Source: Desulfosoma sp.
GTDB lineage: Bacteria; Desulfobacterota; Syntrophobacteria; Syntrophobacterales; DSM-9756
Direction: 5' to 3'
Assembly: GCA_037481875.1 (NCBI GenBank)
Contig: JBBFKY010000002.1
Location: 103,164 to 167,163 of the forward strand
Length of the DNA stretch: 64,000 nucleotides
Part shown: positions 27,461 to 34,945 of the stretch, in pieces
Layout of the letters: every line of letters begins with the position of its first letter
Position numbering within the stretch: the first letter of the stretch is position 1
The notes under the pieces: model-generated
Database searches by the model: none
Seen by the model: only the letters and a program-made list of their open reading frames with translations
What the model was told of the DNA's origin: nothing
Position numbers and translations under genes: made by a program

Positions 27461-28020
27461 CCGGAGGTTCTTTTAGCAAAACCCCGCCCTTCTGTCCAGC
27501 CTTTTCCAGGATTCGGGCGGAGGACAAGAAAGTCTTGGAGCGAAAGATCTTGGAGCGGGTACATGGCGTCGCCTCTAGGACTCTCTGATTGTACAAAGGA
27601 GATGCCTTGTTCGGGCGTACGGCCCGCACAATAAACGGGCCCAAGGGTCTTTGTTTTAGGGAATGCCCCGGTTTCGGGTTTGGAGAGGCAAGGCGCCGCC
27701 TCACCCCAAGTTTCGAATGGCATTTGATGCAATGGTCTTTATCGTTCTTGGACAGAGGCCTAGCCTCGCGCCTCTCTCTGGTGCTATAGAAACAGACGAA
27801 AGTTTGTCGCAAAACGGTTCGTGGCTGTCGGTCTGTGTCGGTGAAAAGCGTGCGGTCAATGTGTATGAACGGTTTCAGGGATAGCGACTTCGAGGCAAGG
27901 CTTGATTTTTGTCGGTTCGATGGGAAAGGTTCCGGGCAGCAGGAGCCTCCAGCGGCCACGCATCATGATGAGGAAGTCCTTACGGTGCAGGAACCTGGAC
28001 GGGACTTTCATAAACCCAGC
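27461..28020. other. Intergenic region with one family-A repeat, ahead of uvrC
   Basis: About 560 bp before the most defensible uvrC start. It holds the repeat at 27685-27755. An open frame upstream of uvrC is in phase from 27835 but reads as low-complexity text with no homology-like pattern. No other gene seen. Confidence 0.5.
27685..27755 (-). repeat. MITE-like element, family A, reverse orientation
   Basis: A decayed palindrome GAGGCAAGGCGCCGCCTCACC (27685-27705) is followed by TTTGATGCAATGGTC and the end CGTTCTTGGACAG (27743-27755). Read backwards it gives the same order as the copies at 30795 and 23475. Confidence 0.6.
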
Positions 28021-29955
28021 ATGGATGAAAGCGCCTCGACGGGTACTCGGGAAACAGAGCAATTCGCCACAGAAGACAGTGCCACAAGTCGGGGCAGCGA
28101 GGCGAGTTTCAGCAAATTGGTGGTGGAGGTTCCTCGAATGCCCCATGAACCCGGCGTTTATCTTTTTAAAGATGCCAAAGCGCATGTCCTATACGTCGGC
28201 AAGGCGCGAGATCTGCGAAAGCGGGTGGCCAGCTACTTTCGCGCTGCAGAAAGCCTCCCTGTTAAGACACGGGCCCTGCTCAAAAACGCCTCCCACCTGG
28301 AATTTGTTGTCACCAGAAACGAAAAGGAAGCTTTGCTTCTGGAATCGAGTCTCATCAAGCGCTACCGGCCTCGATACAATGTGGTTTTGAGGGATGACAA
28401 AAATTACCCTGCCCTGAGGCTGGATCCTCGAGAACCTTACCCTCGACTTTCCGTGGTTCGTCGGTTTGAAAATGACGGAGCCCTCTATTTCGGTCCATAT
28501 CATGCGGCTCATGCACTAAGAGAAACCCTCAAGGTTCTTCACCGAGTGTTTCCCTTGCGCTTATGCAAGTCGCCCAAACTGATGCCTCGGGATCGCCCAT
28601 GCTTGAACTACTCTTTGGGACGATGTCTTGGTGCATGTGCCGGAAAAGTGACCCAAGAAGAATACCGGCGTATGGTGGACGAGGCGATTCTGTTTCTTCA
28701 GGGCAAAACGGACAAGCTTCAGAACCTGCTTCGAGAGAGAATGCAGCAAGCCGCCGACGCTTTGGATTTTGAAAAGGCGGCCTATTATCGAGACCGGTTG
28801 CACTTCATCGAAGAAATTCAGGAATCGCAAAACATCGTCTCGAACCGCCTCCTGGATCAGGACGTGCTTGGTTTTGCGGAGGAAGAAGACCGCTGGACCG
28901 TGGTGGTGCTATTCGTTCGCCGAGGTGCCGTGGTAGGGCAAAAAACGTATCATTTGGAAGAGGTTTCGGGCGAACCTCCGGACATCCTGGCTTCCTTCGT
29001 GCAACAATTCTACGGGGAAGGACGTTGGATTCCCGATGAAATCCTCGTTCCCATGGAACTGGAAAGCCACGAAACCTTGGAAGAATGGTTGACAGAAATT
29101 CGAGGGAAAAACGTGCGCCTGTGGGCTGCACAACGTGGTAGGCGTCGAGCTTTGCTGGATCTCGCCATTAAAAACGCTCAAGAACATCACCGCAGCTCCC
29201 TTCGCCAAGACGATCTCTTCGTTGAGGTTGCGGCGCGGATCATGGAAATCTTTCACCTACCTCGCCTGCCCCGTCATATCGTGTGCGTGGACGTTTCGAA
29301 CACTTCAGGACGTCATGCCGTGGGCTCAGCGGTCACTTTCGTGGACGGAAAACCTCGCCCTTCCCTTTATCGTCGTTTTTCCATTAGCACTGTATCAGAA
29401 CCCGATGATCCGGCCATGATGGAAGAAACTGTGGACCGACTGCTAACCGCTCGGCGCCGCCCTTTTGAAACCATTGATCTTTTGGTCCTGGACGGCGGAA
29501 AAAGTCAACTGAACCGAATTTGCCGGCTCTTGGAAACCAAAGGTCTTGACCAAAAGCTCCCTGTTTTAGCTTTGGCCAAAGAAAAAGATAAGGATGTGGG
29601 ACCGGAAGGCCGCGGATTTTATGAAAAAGTCTATGTTCCGGGTCGAAAGAATCCTGTTTTTTTATCGAGACATCCCGAAGTGCTTCATTTTTTCCAGCGC
29701 ATGCGAGATGAAGCGCATCGGTTTGCCGTCAGTGGATACAAACACCGTCATCGCAAAAAACTACTGAGTTCCATTCTGGATGCCGTCAAAGGTTTGGGTC
29801 CGAAACGTAAACAGATTCTTTTAGCCCATTTTGAGGATATGGAAAGTTTACGGCACGCGACCCTAGACGAACTGATGCGCATTCCCGGCATTCCTGAACC
29901 CGTGGCTCGAAACGTCATGGAGCATTTTCAAAGAGCACAACCTTCCGACACATGA
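28021..29955 (+). CDS. uvrC: Excinuclease ABC subunit C
   Basis: 644 aa if the ATG at 28021 is used. The UvrC body begins shortly before EPGVYLFKDAKAHVLYVGKA (GIY-YIG endonuclease domain). It continues with NEKEALLLESSLIKRYRPRYN and DKNYPALRLD, a UVR segment (DFEKAAYYRDRL), the RNase H-like C-terminal nuclease domain (CVDVSNTSGR, DLLVLDGGKSQLN), and helix-hairpin-helix motifs at the end (IPGIPEPVARNVM). Together with UvrAB it makes both incisions in nucleotide excision repair. The frame is open back to 27835, adding 62 unusual residues. ATG 28138 has GGAGG upstream but would remove residues needed before PGVY. The start is unresolved. Confidence 0.93.
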   Translation: MDESASTGTRETEQFATEDSATSRGSEASFSKLVVEVPRMPHEPGVYLFKDAKAHVLYVGKARDLRKRVASYFRAAESLPVKTRALLKNASHLEFVVTRNEKEALLLESSLIKRYRPRYNVVLRDDKNYPALRLDPREPYPRLSVVRRFENDGALYFGPYHAAHALRETLKVLHRVFPLRLCKSPKLMPRDRPCLNYSLGRCLGACAGKVTQEEYRRMVDEAILFLQGKTDKLQNLLRERMQQAADALDFEKAAYYRDRLHFIEEIQESQNIVSNRLLDQDVLGFAEEEDRWTVVVLFVRRGAVVGQKTYHLEEVSGEPPDILASFVQQFYGEGRWIPDEILVPMELESHETLEEWLTEIRGKNVRLWAAQRGRRRALLDLAIKNAQEHHRSSLRQDDLFVEVAARIMEIFHLPRLPRHIVCVDVSNTSGRHAVGSAVTFVDGKPRPSLYRRFSISTVSEPDDPAMMEETVDRLLTARRRPFETIDLLVLDGGKSQLNRICRLLETKGLDQKLPVLALAKEKDKDVGPEGRGFYEKVYVPGRKNPVFLSRHPEVLHFFQRMRDEAHRFAVSGYKHRHRKKLLSSILDAVKGLGPKRKQILLAHFEDMESLRHATLDELMRIPGIPEPVARNVMEHFQRAQPSDT

Positions 29956-30014
29956 AGAGAGGTTCCTTGAGCCAAGGGGCGGATCCCAAAACGGTGCTTA
30001 TTTCGAGAGGAGCT

Positions 30015-30533
30015 TCACGGAATCCGTGCATCATCGGCAGTGAGCCGCAATAGTCTTTCCGCCATCTTGCGTAAATCCTTATCCTTCAGGGAAGCGACGA
30101 AAACCTTTTCAGCCTCCGTGAGTTTCCTCAAGGGAGGCTTTTTTTTCTTCTTCCTTGCTTTCTTGGGCGCCAGCTTCTGAAGCTTTTCGTAATTGGCGTC
30201 CAACTTATCGGCAACTTCTTCGATTTCTCCTACACGAATTCGAATCTCCGTAATGACGCGACGACCCCACTGTTCATTGATGCGGCGTAACAGCGCTTCC
30301 TTGTTCAGTTCCAGATGATGTTTCCAGACACTGTCCCGAGCGATAATGACCAAACACCCGTTCTTCAGAGATCGAGGTGTACAATGGCGCGCCACACTTT
30401 CTCCGACCAGTTCCTTCCAATCCCCGAGAGGTTTGCTGGCAAACGATGGTTGTTGCGCCAGCACATCCTTGATGAATTGTCCGATAGGAACCGGTTTGTG
30501 AAGAGACACCCTTTCCCGCGAACCCTCCAGCAT
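30015..30533 (-). CDS. DciA-like (DUF721) replication initiation-associated protein
   Basis: 172 aa. The N-terminal DUF721 domain has a helix with PIGQFIKDVLAQQ, then 'W-x-x-L-V-G-E-S-V-A-R-H' and 'L-x-x-G-x-L-V-I-x-x-x-D-S-V-W-x-H-H-L' (KH-like fold). 'EIRIRVG' follows. DciA proteins load the replicative helicase DnaB in bacteria lacking DnaC. The C-terminal half is a long Lys-rich tract (KKARKKKKKP) that may contact DNA. Convergent with uvrC. Confidence 0.82.
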   Translation of the reverse strand: MLEGSRERVSLHKPVPIGQFIKDVLAQQPSFASKPLGDWKELVGESVARHCTPRSLKNGCLVIIARDSVWKHHLELNKEALLRRINEQWGRRVITEIRIRVGEIEEVADKLDANYEKLQKLAPKKARKKKKKPPLRKLTEAEKVFVASLKDKDLRKMAERLLRLTADDARIP

Positions 30534-30582
30534 GCTTGCAATGCTCCTACCACTGTGTTATGAGTGAGAAGTTTTTCCGAGG

Positions 30583-30659
30583 GCCCCCGTAGCTCAGGAG
30601 GATAGAGCACAGGATTCCTAATCCTGGTGCCGCAGGTTCGAATCCTGCCGGGGGCACCA
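30583..30659 (+). tRNA. tRNA-Arg(CCT)
   Basis: Acceptor stem GCCCCCG / CGGGGGC, D-arm GCTC...GAGC, and anticodon stem CAGGA/TCCTG with loop TTCCTAA giving CCT (Arg, codon AGG). The T-loop is TTCGAAT, and encoded CCA ends at 30659. Confidence 0.95.
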
Positions 30660-31381
30660 AGATGAAAACGAAAGATCCTCTTCATCGAATACTTACCGTC
30701 GTGAAAACAATAGCGCCCATTTTCCAGAATGCGCAAGTAAAAGTCGCCGTTACTCATAAGGATGCCGCGTGCGTTTCAAAGCGCCCATGAGGAGTGTTTC
30801 CGAGAACTCCCGGCACCGAGGTCTCCAATGCCATTTCAAAGCAACGGCGAGGCGGCGCCTCGCCCTCCAACAACAGGCATTATTACCTGGGCGCCTAGGC
30901 CTGCAGGCATCTCGTTATGCGGGGATCACCCTAGCGCTCGTCGCTAAGAATCCGTTCTCGGACAACCTCTCGGGAGCATGTAGGGAATCGAAAAGCTAAG
31001 GTGATTGGTCTAGCTAACGCTAAGCCTGTTTGCCACCGCGCCAGGCATTGATATTGGTCTGAATTTCTTCATTAAATGTGTGCTATTTCACAAAAGGCGA
31101 TGGGGTCTGTCTTCATCGTCCCTTTCCCTTGGATGTGGAGATGGGGACTTGTCAATGATTTTGGAACAGAAGCAAAACATCGCGAACCCAAGGAGCCCTC
31201 GACATTCCTTCGTCGGCATCCACGGCGTGGGTCGATTATCGTAGCAAAAATTTTCCTCAAGTTTTTTCTTCAAAAAGCCGAAGATCATCCTGAGCAACGA
31301 ACGAAAGCTCCTTGAGGCGTCAAAGCGCCTCTTAGAAGTCCGCAACAACATTGACGCAATCACAAGAGTGGAGATGAGAGC
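30660..31381. other. 720-bp gap holding an intact family-A element
   Basis: After tRNA-Arg there is no credible gene. The element at 30795-30966 is the only recognisable structure. The rest (30967-31381) shows nothing I can identify; short frames there have no ribosome sites and no protein-like pattern. Confidence 0.5.
30795..30966 (+). repeat. MITE-like element, family A, most complete copy
   Basis: Left end TGTTTCCGAGAACTCC (30795-30810) and right end CCGTTCTCGGACAACC (30951-30966) are inverted repeats. Centre GGCGAGGCGGCGCCTCGCC at 30846-30864. Length about 172 bp, with no coding capacity. Confidence 0.7.
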
Positions 31382-33352
31382 ATGGCGCGGGAGACGGAAA
31401 TCCTGATCTTGCTGGTGGAAGATTCTTCGATCACACGAAAAATGGAAATCAAGGTCCTGAATTCTCTCGGCTATACAAGTATTCTCGAGGCAGAAAACGG
31501 CCGGGAAGCTCTCCGCATTCTTGAGGAAAACCCTCGCATCGCGCTGGTGATCAGCGATTGGAACATGCCCGATATGGGTGGTTTGGAGTTGGTACGGGCA
31601 TTACGCTCCCAGGAGCGGTACCGTGAGCTGCCTTTTATCATGGCCACAGGCCGGGCGCAGATGAAAGAACGCATGGAAGCGGCGGAAGCCGGGGCCAACA
31701 ACGTCATCACTAAGCCCTTTGCGCCTCAGGAACTGCAAAAGGCTATCGAGGATACACTGGCCGGGAAGACTTTGAGGGATCGAAAGTGCACCCAGGATCG
31801 GTGCATCGAGTTGACGGAAGCCGGCAAGGTGAGGCTCAAGGTGGCTCACATTCAAATCACGGATCATTTGACATTAGGGGTGGTCAAGCGCTTTATTGAA
31901 AACGGAGCGCAGACTCCGCGCCATTTTGAACTCGAGACCTTGTGCATGAGCAGCTGGAACCCGGTTCAGAAAGCTCTTGCGGAAGGCGAAGTGGATGCGG
32001 CGTTTGTGTTGGCCCCTTTGGCCATGGATCTTTTTGGCTACGGGGTTCCTTTGCGCATCGTTTTGCTGGCGCACAAAAACGGAAGCATCGCCGTACGCCG
32101 AAAAGCTTCGGGACAATCGATCGTGAACATGTTGAAAGGCAAAACTTTTTTTATTCCCCACGAATTGTCTATTCATCACATTTTTTCCCACATGTTTTTC
32201 AAGGGCTTAGGCTTGAATCCGGGTATTGCGGGACAGCCTGGTTGTGATGTGATCTATGAAGTGGCTCCGCCTGTGAGGATGCCCGATTTCCTTTCGGAGC
32301 AGCCCGGAGCCTGCGGCTTCATGGTGGCTGAACCCATCGGGACCAAAGCCATTGCCGCGGGTATCGCCGACGAACTCTTTTTGTCGGGGGAATTGTGGGA
32401 GAATCATCCGTGCTGTGTTGTGGCGGTGCGCGATGAAATCCTTCAGGAGCACCCGCAAGCCATGCAGGAGCTGGTCGGGATGCTTGTCCAGGCCGGCAAG
32501 TTCATTGCCAACAACCCGGAAGCCGCAGCGGAAATCGGAGTCCAGTTCTTGGACCCTCAAGGCACCCTGGGACTAAAAAAGGCCATCCTTAAAAACGTGC
32601 TGACAGATTCCATGGGAATTAAAACAGACGATTTGCTGCCGAACACCGACGATTTCGTCAAAATACAGGACTATATGGTGGATCAAATGGGTTTGGGATC
32701 CCGAGTGGATATCAGCCGATTGTTGGACCTTCGCTTTGCTGAAAGGGCCTGTCGTGAGACCGGAAGCCTGGTCCGCCGTTCCATTTTACACGATGCAAGC
32801 ATATTTGCTCGAGCGAAGGTAGAACTTCTCGAACAGCACGGAGGCTCCACCAACAAGGCGAACCTGGATCGGGAAGGCCAGTATCTTATATTTCACCTCA
32901 TGGATCAGACTTACGGTGTGGATGTCTTGTCTGTAAGGGAAATCGTCGGGATGAAACCCATTCGATCGGTACCCGAAACCCCGCGATCGTTCAAAGGGGT
33001 GGTCAACTTGAGGGGCCAGGTGATTCCTATTGTGGATCTTCGACTGAAATTTGGTCTTCCAGAAATTCCCTACCACGATCGGACCTGTATCATCATTTTG
33101 GAGATCCCTCAGGCAGGGCGCTTTATTCATATCGGTGTCGTGGTGGACACGGTATCTCATGTGGAAAGTATCAAAGCAGGGCACATTGAAGATGCGCCAG
33201 CCTACGGTTTGGGAGCCCCTTTGGAATACATTTCAGGTATGGCTAAACACGGAAACAGCGTGAGAATCCTGCTGAATGTACACCGTCTTTTTTCCGATCA
33301 ATTAAACGGACTCTCTACGGTGATTCATGAAGTGCGCTCAAAGGCCGCTTGA
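31382..33352 (+). CDS. Receiver - substrate-binding-protein-like - CheW fusion protein
   Basis: 656 aa, cytoplasmic (no signal peptide, no membrane helix). Residues 1-125 form a CheY-like receiver: acidic pair E13/D14, phospho-acceptor D59 in ISDWNMPDMGG, T89, and K111 in ITKPF. Residues about 150-450 read as an NMT1/SsuA/NrtA-type periplasmic-binding-protein fold (VDAAFVLAPLAMDLF, KGKTFFIPHELSIHH, ENHPCCVVAVRDE, NPEAAAEIGVQ), normally found outside the cell. Residues about 510-645 form a CheW domain (FHLMDQTYGVDVLSVREIVG, VVNLRGQVIPIVDLRLKFG). It could couple a phosphorylation signal and a cytoplasmic ligand to a chemoreceptor array. No CheA or chemoreceptor is directly adjacent. GGAG lies 9 nt before the ATG. 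Confidence 0.85.
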   Translation: MARETEILILLVEDSSITRKMEIKVLNSLGYTSILEAENGREALRILEENPRIALVISDWNMPDMGGLELVRALRSQERYRELPFIMATGRAQMKERMEAAEAGANNVITKPFAPQELQKAIEDTLAGKTLRDRKCTQDRCIELTEAGKVRLKVAHIQITDHLTLGVVKRFIENGAQTPRHFELETLCMSSWNPVQKALAEGEVDAAFVLAPLAMDLFGYGVPLRIVLLAHKNGSIAVRRKASGQSIVNMLKGKTFFIPHELSIHHIFSHMFFKGLGLNPGIAGQPGCDVIYEVAPPVRMPDFLSEQPGACGFMVAEPIGTKAIAAGIADELFLSGELWENHPCCVVAVRDEILQEHPQAMQELVGMLVQAGKFIANNPEAAAEIGVQFLDPQGTLGLKKAILKNVLTDSMGIKTDDLLPNTDDFVKIQDYMVDQMGLGSRVDISRLLDLRFAERACRETGSLVRRSILHDASIFARAKVELLEQHGGSTNKANLDREGQYLIFHLMDQTYGVDVLSVREIVGMKPIRSVPETPRSFKGVVNLRGQVIPIVDLRLKFGLPEIPYHDRTCIIILEIPQAGRFIHIGVVVDTVSHVESIKAGHIEDAPAYGLGAPLEYISGMAKHGNSVRILLNVHRLFSDQLNGLSTVIHEVRSKAA

Positions 33353-33505
33353 CAGGGCTTTCGGTATGAGACGGCGGCGGCTTTTCCTTTGGTACGGCGC
33401 TGGAAAGAGGAGCCGGCTTTATGTGACCTTCAGGGGCCCCTAGAGTCATGTCCTGCACGTTTGAAGAGCAGCTCTTTACAGTCATGTTAGTGATCTCGAC
33501 GTTTA

Positions 33506-34945
33506 CTAGCTTCCTTCGTCATGTTCGCGGGGGGCCAGGTCGCCTTTGAGGCGGGAGAGGATTTTCCGAAGGGCGACACGAGAAAGGCCGCTTTGCCGAG
33601 CGGCCTCGTAGATGTTCCCTCCGGTTGCCTGAAGGAGGTCCCGAACATAGTTTGCAGTAAAACAGGACAAAAGTCGAGCCTTGGCCTTTTTGTAGTAAGG
33701 CTGAATCCTTTTCATGGACTGGGAATTTTCCGGAATAGCTCCCGCTTCCACCAGACGTAAAGATTGCAGATCGATCACTTCTCCAGGACAGAACACCGCG
33801 AGGCGTCGCATCATGTTTTGAAGTTCACGGACGTTGCCGGGCCACTCTCGGTGTTTGAGCCATTCGATCACTTCAAGAGAGATATACTTTTCCTGCGTTT
33901 TCAGCTCATTACATGTTTTTTTCAAAAAATACTGAGCCAGCAGAGGAATGTCTTCAATACGTTCTCTCAGGGGCGGCACCGTGATGGTGAGGACATTCAA
34001 GCGGTAGTAGAGGTCTTCTCGAAAAGTGCGCTGAGCGATTTTTTCCTCAAGGTCTTGATTCGTCGAGGTGATGACTCGAACGTTGACCTTTACCACGCGA
34101 TCGGCTCCCACAGGCTTGATTTCCTGCTCTTGCAGCACGCGTAGCAGTTTGGTTTGCACACTGTGAGGAATATCTCCTATTTCGTCCAGGTGAACGGTAC
34201 CTCCGTTTGCCTGCAAAAACAGACCTCGTCGAGCCCGATCGGCCCCTGTGAAAGCTCCCTTTTCATGACCGAAAAGCTCACTTTCCAAGAGATTTTCAGG
34301 TAATGCCGGGCAGTTTACCGAAAGGAAAGGCTTGGCGGCTCTTGGTGAAAGAATGTGAATAAGCCTTACGACCAACTCTTTACCCGAACCTGACTCCCCT
34401 CGCACCAGCACCGGATAATCGTTTCGAGCGACCGCAGCCACCGAGTTCCTCAAACGCACCATACTAGGGCTTTCCCCGATAAGCGTGGTGCCTCCCGCTT
34501 CCAAGAGCTCTCGAAGCCTTGCGTTTTCCTTGGTCAACCGGCATCGTTCCAATCCACGGCGCACCACGCACAGAAGATGGTTCTTTTCCACCGGCTTGGT
34601 TAAAAAATCATAGGCACCCAGTTTGACGGCTTCCACGGCTGTTTCAATGGCACCATAAGCGGTCAGCACCACAGCCGCCATCTGTGGATACAACTCTAGA
34701 GCATGATCCAGCAAGGACATGCCATCCATGCCGGGCATGCGTAGATCCGTGATGAGAAGATCAGCACCGCGCGCTTTGAGCTCGGCCAGCGCTTCATGGC
34801 CGTTTGGAAGAGGAAGGCATTCCACATCAGGAAATTCAGCCGTGATGAGCCTGCAGAGTCCGCGGGCGAAGTCCATCTCATCGTCCACCACGAGAATACG
34901 AAAGCCCTCTCGCAGCTCTACTGGATTCACGGGGTCCACGGACAT
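33506..34945 (-). CDS. Sigma-54-dependent response regulator (NtrC family)
   Basis: 479 aa from ATG 34945, inside the end of the kinase gene (19-bp overlap), so the pair is coupled. Receiver domain with VVDDEMD and the phospho-Asp in LLITDLRMPGMDG. AAA+ domain with Walker A GESGSGKE, the sigma-54-contacting GAFTGAD loop and Walker B-like GGTVHLDEIGD. R-finger region 'LYYRLNVLTI...PPLRER' and C-terminal Fis-type helix-turn-helix (GGNIYEAARQSGLSRVALRK). Activates sigma-54 promoters; the probable target is the YeiH gene 5 kb upstream on the same strand. Confidence 0.95.
   Translation of the reverse strand: MSVDPVNPVELREGFRILVVDDEMDFARGLCRLITAEFPDVECLPLPNGHEALAELKARGADLLITDLRMPGMDGMSLLDHALELYPQMAAVVLTAYGAIETAVEAVKLGAYDFLTKPVEKNHLLCVVRRGLERCRLTKENARLRELLEAGGTTLIGESPSMVRLRNSVAAVARNDYPVLVRGESGSGKELVVRLIHILSPRAAKPFLSVNCPALPENLLESELFGHEKGAFTGADRARRGLFLQANGGTVHLDEIGDIPHSVQTKLLRVLQEQEIKPVGADRVVKVNVRVITSTNQDLEEKIAQRTFREDLYYRLNVLTITVPPLRERIEDIPLLAQYFLKKTCNELKTQEKYISLEVIEWLKHREWPGNVRELQNMMRRLAVFCPGEVIDLQSLRLVEAGAIPENSQSMKRIQPYYKKAKARLLSCFTANYVRDLLQATGGNIYEAARQSGLSRVALRKILSRLKGDLAPREHDEGS

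Noticed and set aside
28138-28140. ATG 28138 as the uvrC start
   Set aside because: GGAGG precedes it, but it would remove the residues that normally precede the PGVY core.
31076-31363. Short frames on both strands upstream of the receiver-CheW gene
   Set aside because: No ribosome sites, no recognisable pattern; the gap is described as without a gene.
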